From the NCBI GenBank assembly GCA_964393335.1, contig CAYMTN010000082.1, positions 1 to 20,501 on the forward strand: a stretch of DNA of 20,501 bases, read 5' to 3'. A program made the position numbers and the translations under genes. This document shows, piece by piece, positions 7,720-15,244 of the stretch (position 1 is its first letter; every line of letters begins with the position of its first letter). The stretch comes from CAYMTN01 sp964393335 (GTDB lineage Bacteria > Chloroflexota > Anaerolineae > Aggregatilineales > Aggregatilineaceae). The notes beneath the pieces were generated by a model. The model did no database searches, was not told where the DNA came from, and saw nothing but the letters and a program-made list of their open reading frames with translations.

Positions 7720-9066
7720 ATGAACGATCAAGAACTGGCCTATAATCACGCGCCGATCCTGCTGTTTTCGAAAGACGAGCCATTTTACCCGATGGATGCC
7801 GACGACTATATCCAGCAGTGCAGCCTGCATGTGTGCGAGAGTCCCACCGATGAGAAGATGCTGATCCCGCCTCGATATGTCTCGTTTCGCTGGGTGGACA
7901 ATGACCTCTGCGACACGTCCAATCTCTTCCTGACCTTCGCGGACCGGCGCGGAACCTCTGAAGCCTTTCAGCAAGCCCTGGCCAGGCTGTGGGAATACAG
8001 GCGGCATGTTGAAGAAAGCATCCCGACAGAAATAGCCATTCCGCCAATGCTTATTCCGCAGGGGATGATGCTCTCCACTGCTTCGTTGGGTGACTTCATG
8101 GACCATGTAAAAGATGCCCTCGGAAACGTACAAAAGAGTGCGTACGCCGTCGCCGAGGATGTCAAGGACTTCGCTGTAACTACTTACGGGAAGGTTCTTG
8201 ACCGGATATGCAATACTGCTATATACGAGAAAGGGCTGGACGAACTCAAAAAAAAGGGCGGCTGCCAGGTGTATCCCGACGATCTGCTGGAGCAAGTGTG
8301 CCAGTTCTCCTTTGACTATCGCAAGGCAGGCCAGCCGCCCGTGTATTACTATCGTGTCGTGCCCGGCACCCGCGGTTACAGCCGGATCGCACAGTACTGG
8401 TATTTTTACGCCTTCAATCCCCACATCAACCGCCACGAAGCCGACTGGGAACAGGTGACTGTTTTCTTCCGCGATGACCAGCCGGAGCGCGCCGTGCTTT
8501 CGGCGCACACGGGCGGCGTAGAGTACGCCTGGAACAAACTTGACCGCGTGGTGGATGGCGAAACCGGATGCGAGCGCCCGGTAGTCTATGTGGCGAAAGA
8601 CTCGCACGCGAATTATGGTTTGATCGGCGATGTGAAGAAGAAAAGCGGACTCGTCAAGGGCAAAGACGGCAAGAAGGTGCCCGTTGACGAGTTCGAGCCG
8701 GGCGGCATAACGATCAGTTCGCTTAGCTCGCCCGACGACCAGGCATCCGTAGGGGACGTGACCAAACAGTCTATCCAGGCGCACTGGCAGTGGGGCGACC
8801 CCCAGGAGTTGGGCGATCAGGACTGGTTCGATTTTAGAGGCCGATGGGGCGTCAATGTGTGGCGCTGCCAGGATCAAGCAATCGCTACGGATGAGGGCTG
8901 GCCGGGCCTGCTGGACGACATAACCATCGCCCTGATAGAAAATGTTTTTGGCAAGAAGACGCTGGCAAAACTCGCGGCGAAACTGGGCGGCCCGCCCGTT
9001 GGCCCGCAGCAGCATGATACCGGCGGGTCGTGGGCCGACCCGACTGAGCTGCTTTCCAAGAAATGA
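7720..9066 (+). CDS. Vps62/DUF946-like protein of unknown function
   Basis: This is a 448-residue protein with no signal peptide or membrane segment. GAGGAG lies 11 bases before the ATG. The middle carries the pattern I associate with the Vps62/DUF946 family: an aromatic strand QYWYFYAFNPHINRHEADWE (225-244), a conserved VVYVAKDSHANY (288-299) and FRGRWG (372-377). The HEADWE and SHA motifs suggest a metal-binding or catalytic centre, but no reaction is established. Residues about 85-200 form an amphipathic helical insertion unlike the core. By eye, the first 500 bases use more A/T third positions than the neighbours, which could mean transfer. The gene is followed by a convergent gene, so it is a single-gene unit. 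The family assignment is moderate and the function unknown. Confidence 0.65.
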   Translation: MNDQELAYNHAPILLFSKDEPFYPMDADDYIQQCSLHVCESPTDEKMLIPPRYVSFRWVDNDLCDTSNLFLTFADRRGTSEAFQQALARLWEYRRHVEESIPTEIAIPPMLIPQGMMLSTASLGDFMDHVKDALGNVQKSAYAVAEDVKDFAVTTYGKVLDRICNTAIYEKGLDELKKKGGCQVYPDDLLEQVCQFSFDYRKAGQPPVYYYRVVPGTRGYSRIAQYWYFYAFNPHINRHEADWEQVTVFFRDDQPERAVLSAHTGGVEYAWNKLDRVVDGETGCERPVVYVAKDSHANYGLIGDVKKKSGLVKGKDGKKVPVDEFEPGGITISSLSSPDDQASVGDVTKQSIQAHWQWGDPQELGDQDWFDFRGRWGVNVWRCQDQAIATDEGWPGLLDDITIALIENVFGKKTLAKLAAKLGGPPVGPQQHDTGGSWADPTELLSKK

Positions 9067-9070
9067 AATG

Positions 9071-9098
9071 GAAAAGGGGGCGACAGGTCCCGCCCCCT
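9071..9098 (-). terminator. Intrinsic terminator of fluC
   Basis: On the minus strand AGGGGGCG (9098-9091) pairs with CGCCCCCT (9082-9075) over an 8-base loop, and TTTTC follows at 9075-9071. It lies 18 bases past the fluC stop. The hairpin also lies just after the convergent Vps62-like gene, but that side has no T-tract. Confidence 0.75.
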
Positions 9099-9115
9099 CG
9101 ACTCCGGCTGGTGCG

Positions 9116-9493
9116 TCAGAACACCCGCCCGGCCATCAAACCCACGAACAAAAACACCAGCCCGACCACGGTCTGCACCAACACGTTGCCGGTTGCCAGC
9201 AGCCACTGTGCCTCGCGCACGAATCCGCCGGTGTCAAAAATGAACGTCGAAAACGTGGTGAACGCGCCCATGAATCCACCCAGCACGATCACCCGGTGAT
9301 CCGGGCTGATCACAAAACGCTCGTCGGCCAGCGTGATCACGATCCCGAACAGAAAACAGCCCAGCATGTTGACGAACAGCGTGCCCCATGGCAGGTTGCC
9401 ACCCGCCACCCGCTCGATGAATCCCCCTAACCCATACCGTGCCAGCGTCCCTAACGCACCAGCCAACCCAATGAGCAGCATCCGCGACAGCAT
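9116..9493 (-). CDS. crcB: Fluoride channel FluC (CrcB)
   Basis: This small inner-membrane channel exports fluoride; the family works as dual-topology dimers. The 125 residues give four hydrophobic segments. Family landmarks are visible: GxxGxxxRY with R19-Y20, VNMLGCFLFG at 41-50 with the conserved Asn42, and GGFMGAFTTFSTF at 72-84 with Phe81, Thr83 and Phe84 lining the expected pore and central sodium site. The start at 9493 has AAGGAG at 9512-9507, 13 bases upstream. The gene follows gyrA on the same strand but has its own promoter and a fluoride riboswitch leader, which independently confirms the assignment. A single copy is present, so a homodimer is expected. Confidence 0.96.
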   Translation of the reverse strand: MLSRMLLIGLAGALGTLARYGLGGFIERVAGGNLPWGTLFVNMLGCFLFGIVITLADERFVISPDHRVIVLGGFMGAFTTFSTFIFDTGGFVREAQWLLATGNVLVQTVVGLVFLFVGLMAGRVF

Positions 9494-9524
9494 AGATTGG
9501 TTCTATCTCCTTGTAGCGTGCAAC

Positions 9525-9544
9525 AAAAACCCGCTCAGGGCGGG
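9525..9544 (-). terminator. Second, downstream terminator in the fluC leader
   Basis: On the minus strand CCCGC (9544-9540) pairs with GCGGG (9534-9530) around a CCTGA loop, followed by TTTTT at 9529-9525. It lies between the riboswitch terminator and the fluC ribosome site, so any fluC transcript must read through it. Its 5' arm CCCGCC (9544-9539) can pair instead with GGTGGG (9564-9559), which belongs to the 3' arm of the first terminator. Confidence 0.7.
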
Positions 9545-9551
9545 TACACAC

Positions 9552-9594
9552 AAAAACTCCCACCACATATCACAGAGGTATATGCAGTAGGAGT
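9552..9594 (-). terminator. Riboswitch-controlled terminator of fluC
   Basis: On the minus strand the 14 bases CTCCTACTGCATAT (9593-9580) pair with ATATGTGGTGGGAG (9570-9557), with three G-U pairs and one further A-U pair at the base, around a 9-base loop. TTTTT follows at 9556-9552. The 5' arm contains the ACTCC stretch that forms the pseudoknot of the fluoride aptamer, so fluoride binding and this terminator exclude each other. This is the standard ON-switch arrangement. Confidence 0.85.
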
Positions 9595-9634
9595 CATCAG
9601 CCTGGTCAGGCGTTTAGTGGCGAACTCCATCGCC
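9587..9634 (-). ncRNA. Fluoride riboswitch aptamer (crcB motif)
   Basis: On the minus strand the leader of fluC carries GGCGATGGAGTTCGCC (9634-9619), then ACTAAACG, a small GCCT/AGGC stem, and CTGATGACTCCTAC (9600-9587). These match the conserved blocks of the crcB RNA motif. The loop GGAGT (9628-9624) can form the expected pseudoknot with ACTCC (9594-9590). The aptamer binds fluoride and should allow fluC transcription when fluoride is high. Confidence 0.95.
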
Positions 9635-9651
9635 AGCTTCACACACCGGAA

Positions 9652-9681
9652 ACTATACTAAAGAATCGCCCCCGGCGTCAA
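9652..9681 (-). promoter_or_regulatory. Promoter of the fluC transcript
   Basis: On the minus strand TTGACG (9681-9676) and TATAGT (9657-9652) are 18 bases apart. Transcription would start near 9645, about ten bases ahead of the aptamer. The TGA inside the -35 element is the stop codon of gyrA, so the promoter overlaps the end of the upstream gene. Confidence 0.65.
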
Positions 9682-12158
9682 GAGCCGGTTTCGGCCTCCT
9701 CGTCCGCTGCGCCGTTTTCCGGCGGATCGATGCGCGGCTCCAAACGCACCACACGGGCCACCGCCTCGTTGACGCGTGTCATCGAGATCACGTAATCGCC
9801 CTTGGTGTTGCGTCCCACCTGCGGCGCAAGGCTGACGCGCATGTATTTGGCCTTGCCTTTGTTCGTCACCACCACGATATTATCATCCGGACGCCCGACC
9901 GTGGCCGCCGCCAGCCCGATCGCGTCTTTCGGCAGTTTCATGGTGATCACGCCCTGCCCGCCGCGCCCTTGCGTCGGGTAATCGGTCACCGGCGTGCTTT
10001 TGGCGACGCCCGTATCGGTACACACCCACACATTCGCGCGCTCGTCCGCCAGCCCGACGCCCACGACGCGGTCGCGCTGGCCCGACAGCTTGACGGCACG
10101 CATCCCGCCCGCCCCCAGCCCGGTCGGGCGCACGTCGGACAGGCTGAACCGGATCGCCTGCCCTTGCAGCGTCGCCAGGACGATCTCACTTTCGTCGGTC
10201 ACATAGCCCACCCAGATCAGGCGGTCGCCCGGTTCCACGTCCATGAACTTGAACGGTTTGGCCGACATGCCGGGCAGGTCTTCCAGCCGCAGCCGTTTTA
10301 CCTCCCCCAATTCGGTGATCGACGCCAGATAATCCGTCTCAAGCCCCGGCGGCAGGCTCAAAGCAGACGTGACATGCTCTTTGGCAGTCAGCGGGCACAG
10401 CGACGGGTACGCGGTGCCCTGTTCGGGATCATCGCTCTGTTGCAGCAGTTTGACCGGCAGCGTGGCCGCCTGCCCTTCCGGCGTAAACAGGTAGAGCGTG
10501 TGGGTTGTGTTACTGCCCATCATCGCCAGCGGCGGGTCCTTGACCTCAGTCGTGATACGCACCGGGTTCGCGCCAAAGGTGCGGCTCAACACGCCGCCTT
10601 CGGTCAGCGTGACCCAGGTATCTTCGTTTGGCCCCAGGAAATCGGCGGCTTTCACGCCGCTCGCTGCGCTGTCGATGATCACCGTGCGGCGCGGATCGCT
10701 GTACTGCTCGTGGATGTCGTTCAGCTCGCGCGCCACTTCCATACGCATCATTTTCGGGCTGGCGAGCAGCGCTTCGAGCATCTTGATCAGGTTGACTTTT
10801 TCCTTGTATTCGTCTTCGAGCTTGCGCCGTTCCAGCGCCGCCAGCCGCCGGAGTTGCATCTGCAAAATGGCCGTTGCCTGCTCGTCGGAGAGCTTGAACC
10901 GTTTGCGCAGGTTCGCGTGGGCGCTATCCACCGTGCGCGAGCGGCGAATCGTGTCGATCACTTCGTCCAGGTTATCCAGCGCGATCAGCAGCCCTTCGAG
11001 GATGTGCGCCCGCTCGCGCGCCCGTGCCAGGTCATATTCGCTGCGCCGCCGGACCACCTCCAGCCGGTGTTCCAGGTAAACACGCAGCGCCTGTTTCAGG
11101 CTGAGGCGGCGCGGCTCGCCATCGACCAGCGCCAGCATGATGATGCTGAACGTGCTTTCCAGCGGCGTGTATTTGAACAGGTCGCTCAACACGTCCATCA
11201 CGTCCGCCGTGCGCGAAACGTCGATCACGATCCGCAGCCCGTTGCGGTCGCTCTCGTCGCGCAGGTCCGTGATACCCTCGATCCTGCCGTCCCGCGCCAG
11301 GTCGGCAATACGTTCGATCAGGTTGGTCTTGTTGGTCTGGTACGGAATCTCGCTGACGATGATCCGGTTGCGCCCGCGCCCCAGTTCTTCGACGTGCGCC
11401 TTGGCCCGCACCCGAATCTTGCCGCGCCCGGTCGCGTATGCCGCCCGCAGTTGGTCTTCGTCCGTGCCGTTATCTTTGGTGTAAATCACGCCGCCGGTCG
11501 GAAAATCCGGCCCCTTGACGAACTGCATCAGTTCCGGCACGCCGATGTCGTCCAGCGCGTCCCAGTTTTCGAGCATATACACCAGGGCGCTGCACACTTC
11601 GCCCAGGTTGTGCGGCGGGATGCTGGTAGACATGCCGACCGCAATCCCCGACGCGCCGTTCACCAGCAGATTCGGGAAATTCGCCGGAAGAACCGACGGT
11701 TCGAGCAGCGTCCCGTCGAAGTTCTCGTCGAAGCTGACCGTGTTTCTGTCGATGTCTTCCAGCAGGTTGCCGCCAATCGCCGCCATGCGGGCCTCGGTGT
11801 ACCGCATCGCCGCCGGGGCATCCCCGTCGATGCTGCCAAAGTTGCCCTGCCCATCGACCAGCATGTAACGCATCGAAAAATCCTGCGCCATGCGCACCAT
11901 CGCCTCATAGACGGCCACGTCACCGTGCGGGTGATATTTCCCCAGCACTTCACCGACGATACGCGCGCTCTTTTTGTACGCGGAGTTGGGCCGAATCCCC
12001 ATGTCGTACATCGCGAACAGAATCCGGCGATGCACCGGTTTTAGCCCGTCCCTGGCATCCGGCAGGGCGCGCGATACGATGACGCTCATCGCGTAATCCA
12101 GATACGACTCTTGCAGTTCCTGGTTAATGTCCCGCTGCCGGACCATACCTGCTTCCAT
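9678..12158 (-). CDS. gyrA: DNA gyrase subunit A
   Basis: This is the subunit of the ATP-dependent type II topoisomerase that cuts and rejoins DNA to introduce negative supercoils, with GyrB (not in this window). It has 826 residues from the ATG at 12158, chosen because RDINQELQESYLDYAMSV follows directly, as in the family; ATGs at 12191 and 12146 are alternatives. The catalytic tyrosine is Y120 in RYTEAR, and VDGQGNFGSIDGD is at 101-113. The C-terminal beta-pinwheel keeps a GyrA box-like QGRGGQG at 730-736, which favours gyrase over ParC. In the quinolone-determining region the residues equivalent to E. coli Ser83 and Asp87 are V81 and E85. A short acidic tail ends the protein. It has its own promoter and a leader of about 67 nt. 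Confidence 0.95.
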   Translation of the reverse strand: MEAGMVRQRDINQELQESYLDYAMSVIVSRALPDARDGLKPVHRRILFAMYDMGIRPNSAYKKSARIVGEVLGKYHPHGDVAVYEAMVRMAQDFSMRYMLVDGQGNFGSIDGDAPAAMRYTEARMAAIGGNLLEDIDRNTVSFDENFDGTLLEPSVLPANFPNLLVNGASGIAVGMSTSIPPHNLGEVCSALVYMLENWDALDDIGVPELMQFVKGPDFPTGGVIYTKDNGTDEDQLRAAYATGRGKIRVRAKAHVEELGRGRNRIIVSEIPYQTNKTNLIERIADLARDGRIEGITDLRDESDRNGLRIVIDVSRTADVMDVLSDLFKYTPLESTFSIIMLALVDGEPRRLSLKQALRVYLEHRLEVVRRRSEYDLARARERAHILEGLLIALDNLDEVIDTIRRSRTVDSAHANLRKRFKLSDEQATAILQMQLRRLAALERRKLEDEYKEKVNLIKMLEALLASPKMMRMEVARELNDIHEQYSDPRRTVIIDSAASGVKAADFLGPNEDTWVTLTEGGVLSRTFGANPVRITTEVKDPPLAMMGSNTTHTLYLFTPEGQAATLPVKLLQQSDDPEQGTAYPSLCPLTAKEHVTSALSLPPGLETDYLASITELGEVKRLRLEDLPGMSAKPFKFMDVEPGDRLIWVGYVTDESEIVLATLQGQAIRFSLSDVRPTGLGAGGMRAVKLSGQRDRVVGVGLADERANVWVCTDTGVAKSTPVTDYPTQGRGGQGVITMKLPKDAIGLAAATVGRPDDNIVVVTNKGKAKYMRVSLAPQVGRNTKGDYVISMTRVNEAVARVVRLEPRIDPPENGAADEEAETGS

Positions 12159-12196
12159 GATCGGTACCCGCCTCTTTCGTGATGTGCTCATCCTAA

Positions 12197-12215
12197 GCGT
12201 GTGGACAACACACGC
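12197..12215 (-). other. Hairpin in the gyrA leader
   Basis: GCGTGTG at 12197-12203 and CACACGC at 12209-12215 form a perfect 7-bp inverted repeat with a 5-base loop. It lies in the predicted 5' untranslated RNA of gyrA, about 38 bases before the start codon. No T-run follows, so it is not a terminator; it may stabilise the leader or act as a protein site. Confidence 0.4.
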
Positions 12216-12231
12216 GCTGCAAACGCCGTGT

Positions 12232-12260
12232 AGTTTAGAAAATACGTCCCCATCTGTCAA
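12232..12260 (-). promoter_or_regulatory. Sigma70-type promoter of gyrA
   Basis: On the minus strand a perfect TTGACA (12260-12255) and TAAACT (12237-12232) are 17 bases apart. Transcription would start near 12225. It sits between two perfect inverted repeats. Confidence 0.65.
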
Positions 12261-12263
12261 TCC

Positions 12264-12288
12264 GTCTGGTGGCAAGCCGCCACCAGAC
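12264..12288. other. Perfect 10-bp inverted repeat beside the gyrA promoter
   Basis: GTCTGGTGGC at 12264-12273 and GCCACCAGAC at 12279-12288 match perfectly around a 5-base centre. The repeat starts 3 bases upstream of the gyrA -35 element. Neither strand has a T-run after it, so it is not an intrinsic terminator. An operator or a cruciform-forming element fits better; which one cannot be told from sequence. Confidence 0.5.
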
Positions 12289-12373
12289 CGCGAAAAGAAC
12301 AAATGTTCAACTCTCATTATACTCAGATCGCGCGATTTCCGCCATTTTCTCCCTGCATTTGGGCATATTCCAA

Positions 12374-12406
12374 ATCTGGGGCGACTTTCTGATCTGGGGA
12401 CGATTT
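12374..12406. repeat. Short imperfect direct repeat
   Basis: ATCTGGGGCGACTTT (12374-12388) recurs as ATCTGGGGACGATTT (12392-12406), differing by one inserted A and one substitution. It lies in the 607-base gap between gyrA and the divergent transporter gene, which holds no convincing coding region. Its role is unknown. Confidence 0.4.
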
Positions 12407-12416
12407 TTCGTTTTTT

Positions 12417-12489
12417 GTAGGGGCGGCGCTTCGAACCGCGGGTCGCCTCAGCCCAGGTTTCTGCGGGGCGCGGCAAGCAGCGCTCCTAC
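12417..12489. repeat. Intergenic repeat element with imperfect terminal inverted repeats (MITE/REP-like)
   Basis: The 73-base segment opens with GTAGGGGCGGCGCTT and closes with AAGCAGCGCTCCTAC, an inverted match at 12 of 15 positions. The interior is GC-rich with a near-palindrome CGAACCGCGGGTCG. Elements opening GTAGGGGCG with inner palindromes are, from memory, common in Chloroflexota intergenic DNA. It has no coding capacity. Only one copy lies in this window, so its repeat status is inferred. Confidence 0.45.
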
Positions 12490-12643
12490 CACAACACATC
12501 TGGCCCCGAATCTAGAATGCGCCTCCCGCATTTTTGCGCCGGAGCTCGCCCTAATCAGGGTCTGTTTGGGCGCTTTCTCCGATATTTGCCGGTTCAAATT
12601 CATCAGAGTCTCCGAAGTAAATCTAACTGTCGTGACTAAAATA

Positions 12644-12652
12644 TGGTATATT
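12644..12652 (+). promoter_or_regulatory. Extended -10 promoter candidate for the APC-USP transporter gene
   Basis: TGG followed by TATATT (12647-12652) has the form of an extended -10. No good -35 is present at the usual distance. It lies about 114 bases before the start codon. Apart from this and the repeats, the 12490-12765 stretch shows nothing I can name. Confidence 0.35.
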
Positions 12653-12765
12653 CCAACGCTGTTGTGCGCTGACTCCGCGAGCCTGTACCGATACCGGTTC
12701 GCCCAGGTCAGAACGGGCGTCGCTGGATGGCGGCGCTTACTGCGAATGCACCAAGGGAAAAATAT

Positions 12766-15141
12766 ATGACAACGAATACTCAAGCGTTAGCGTCAGACCC
12801 AGAGGTCACGCTGAGCCGCGATCTTGGCCTTTTTGATATAGCCATGATCGGCGTTGGCGCTATGATCGGGGCCGGGATTTTCGTTCTGACAGGGGTAGCG
12901 GCGGGCGAAGCGGGCCCGGCGCTCATTCTGGCCTTTCTGCTCAACGGCATCGTCACCAGCTTCACGGCGATGGCCTACGCTGAACTGGGGTCCGCCTTCC
13001 CGGAAGCCGGGGGCGGTTACCTGTGGGTTAAGGAAGGACTGGGGGGAGCCAACGGCTTCTTGTCGGGATGGATGAGCTGGTTTGCACACGCCGTCGCCGG
13101 CAGTCTGTACGGCCTCGGTTTTGGGCACTTCGCTTTTACGTTGTGGGAGATGGCAGGCGCACCAACCCTGGGCATCAGCTCAAGAGCGTGGGCGCTCGTG
13201 TTTACCACGATCATCATCACCCTGTTCACGTACATCAATTACCGGGGCGCATCCGAAACCGGCACGATTGGCAACGTGATCACCATCGCCAAGGTGATCA
13301 TCCTCGCCATTTTTGTCGTGTTTGGCGTGGTCGCGCTGGTCGAAACCGACAACTGGACCGGGCGATTTACCGACGATTTCCTGCCGAACGGCAGCGGCGG
13401 CGTGTTGATCGCGATGGGCCTGACGTTCATCGCCTTCGAAGGGTACGAGATCATCGCCCAATCCGGTGAAGAAGTGGTCAACCCCAAGCGCAACATCCCG
13501 CGCGCGATATTTGCCGCCATTATCATCGTCGTCATCATCTACGTGGCGGTCGCGTTCGTGTCGATTGGCGCGATCGTCCCTCCAAACGGTTTGCTGCCGT
13601 ACCAGTTCTTGGGCGAACAGAAAGAAACCGCCATCGTCGAAGCGGCGGGACAGTTCATGCCTGCCGGTAAGGTCCTCTTGTTGATCAGCGGTCTCGCCTC
13701 CACCATGTCCGCGCTGAACGCGACAACCTATTCGTCGTCGCGTGTATCGTTTGCGATGGGGCGCGATCACAACCTGCCGAGCCTCTTTTCCATCATCCAC
13801 CCGCTGCGCCACACGCCCTATTGGGCCGTGATCTTCTCCGGCCTGTTCATGACCCTGATGGCATGGTCGCTGCCGATTGAAGATGTCGCCGCCGCCGCCG
13901 ATATCATGTTCCTGTTGCTGTTCTTGCAGGTGAACCTGGCGGTGATGACGCTGCGCCAGAAAATGCCCAACCTGGATCGCGGCTTCGTGATCCCCTGGTT
14001 CCCGCTGGTGCCGATCATCGGGCTGCTGACGAATCTGGGCCTGGCTCTGTACCTGTTCACCTTCAGCCCTATCGCGTGGTACGTGACCGCCGGGTGGCTG
14101 ATGATCGGTTCGCTGGCCTACTACACGTACTTCTCCCGGATCGAAGCGCTCGAAAAACCGTCCGACATCCTGCACGAGGAGGTGCTCGTATCGCGCAACT
14201 ACTCGGTGCTGATCCCGGTCGCCACGCAAGAACAGGCGCAAATCCTCGGGCAGATCGGCGCGATCATCGCCGGGCAGCACCGGGGTGAAGTGATGGCGCT
14301 CTTTGTCGCGGAAGTGCCGCCGCAGCTCTCGCTGGCCGACGGGCGTTACCTGCTCAAAGACGGTCGTAAGTATCTCGAAACCGTGATCGAGGTCGCACGC
14401 ACGCGCGAAGTCCCGGTGCATACCATGATCCGCCTGGGGCGCAACGTGGCCGAATCGGTGCGCAAGACCGCCGCCGAAAACGCCAGCGACCTGATTGTCC
14501 TGGGATGGCCGGGCACCACCAACACGGCGGGGCGAGTCTTCGGCAGCGTGATCGACCCGATCGTCGACAATCCACCCACCGATATCGCCGTCGTGCGCTA
14601 CCGCAAGCACCGCCCGATCAACAGCATCCTGGTGCCAATTGCGGGCGGCCCGAACAGCCGCCGGTCGGCGCAGCTTGCCGTCACGATGGCTTCGCAATCG
14701 AACCATACGCAGCCCACGATTGTGCTGTTTTCCGCCATCCCGCCCCAGGCGCGTGAAAGTGCCAAAGTGCACATGATGAAAGTGCTCAGCAGCGTCGCCA
14801 ACGAACTGCACTACCCGAAGGTAGAGATCAAAACGGTCGATAAAGACAACGTCGTTGACAGCATCCTGGCCGAATCCAGAGATCACGATCTGGTCGTGAT
14901 GGGTGCCAGCGAAGAGCCGCTCTTTGAGAATATCCTCGTCGGCAACGTGCCGGAACAGGTCGCCCGCCGCGCCGAGGTCACCGTGATCATGGTCAAACGC
15001 CGCAGCAGCGCGGTCCACAGCTTCTTACGCCAGACGGTGCTCGAACCGACGACCGGGGCCAGCGTCAAACGCGATAACGACAAACGGAACGGCAAAAACG
15101 ACCATCACAAGGGGGAAAATGGCGATCAGACAGGCCATTAG
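12766..15141 (+). CDS. APC-superfamily permease fused to two universal stress protein domains
   Basis: This is a predicted inner-membrane secondary transporter, probably for amino acids or amines. Of 791 residues, about 20-455 hold some twelve hydrophobic segments, starting with the unwound helix motif GVGAMIGAGIFVLTG (29-43), typical of the APC fold. Two cytoplasmic universal-stress-protein domains follow (about 477-612 and 617-745). The second ends in a nucleotide-loop-like VMGASEEPLFENILVGN (711-727); the first has VLGWPGTTNTAGRVFGS (578-594). A charged, Lys/Asp/His-rich tail of about 45 residues ends the protein. The ATG at 12766 is chosen for AAGGGA 7 bases upstream; an in-frame ATG at 12727 lacks one. 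USP domains usually bind ATP or AMP-type nucleotides, so the transporter may be energy- or nucleotide-gated. The substrate is unknown. A terminator separates it from the next transporter. Confidence 0.85.
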   Translation: MTTNTQALASDPEVTLSRDLGLFDIAMIGVGAMIGAGIFVLTGVAAGEAGPALILAFLLNGIVTSFTAMAYAELGSAFPEAGGGYLWVKEGLGGANGFLSGWMSWFAHAVAGSLYGLGFGHFAFTLWEMAGAPTLGISSRAWALVFTTIIITLFTYINYRGASETGTIGNVITIAKVIILAIFVVFGVVALVETDNWTGRFTDDFLPNGSGGVLIAMGLTFIAFEGYEIIAQSGEEVVNPKRNIPRAIFAAIIIVVIIYVAVAFVSIGAIVPPNGLLPYQFLGEQKETAIVEAAGQFMPAGKVLLLISGLASTMSALNATTYSSSRVSFAMGRDHNLPSLFSIIHPLRHTPYWAVIFSGLFMTLMAWSLPIEDVAAAADIMFLLLFLQVNLAVMTLRQKMPNLDRGFVIPWFPLVPIIGLLTNLGLALYLFTFSPIAWYVTAGWLMIGSLAYYTYFSRIEALEKPSDILHEEVLVSRNYSVLIPVATQEQAQILGQIGAIIAGQHRGEVMALFVAEVPPQLSLADGRYLLKDGRKYLETVIEVARTREVPVHTMIRLGRNVAESVRKTAAENASDLIVLGWPGTTNTAGRVFGSVIDPIVDNPPTDIAVVRYRKHRPINSILVPIAGGPNSRRSAQLAVTMASQSNHTQPTIVLFSAIPPQARESAKVHMMKVLSSVANELHYPKVEIKTVDKDNVVDSILAESRDHDLVVMGASEEPLFENILVGNVPEQVARRAEVTVIMVKRRSSAVHSFLRQTVLEPTTGASVKRDNDKRNGKNDHHKGENGDQTGH

Positions 15142-15187
15142 GCCCCACCCCCCCACTCCGTAAACACGACGCGTTTTCGTCATCACG

Positions 15188-15219
15188 GTCCCCTCTTCAG
15201 CCGTTGGAGAGGGGACTTT
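15188..15219 (+). terminator. Intrinsic terminator after the APC-USP transporter
   Basis: GTCCCCTCT at 15188-15196 pairs perfectly with AGAGGGGAC at 15208-15216 over an 11-base loop. Only a short TTT follows (15217-15219), so the stem is strong but the tract short. Confidence 0.65.
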
Positions 15220-15244
15220 CGCCCTGTCTGGTGACGAGCCAGCA

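Noticed and set aside
9969..12044. Long plus-strand open frame opposite gyrA (691 codons)
   Set aside because: This is an antisense shadow of a conserved gene with arginine/histidine-rich low-quality sequence.
12269..12769. Plus-strand open frame of 166 codons in the gyrA-transporter gap
   Set aside because: It runs through the repeat element and the promoter region, has no ribosome site and no family-like sequence.
13180..15018. Long minus-strand open frame opposite the APC-USP transporter (612 codons)
   Set aside because: It is rich in Asp, His and Arg as expected from reversed membrane-protein codons, and has no start signals or recognisable motif.
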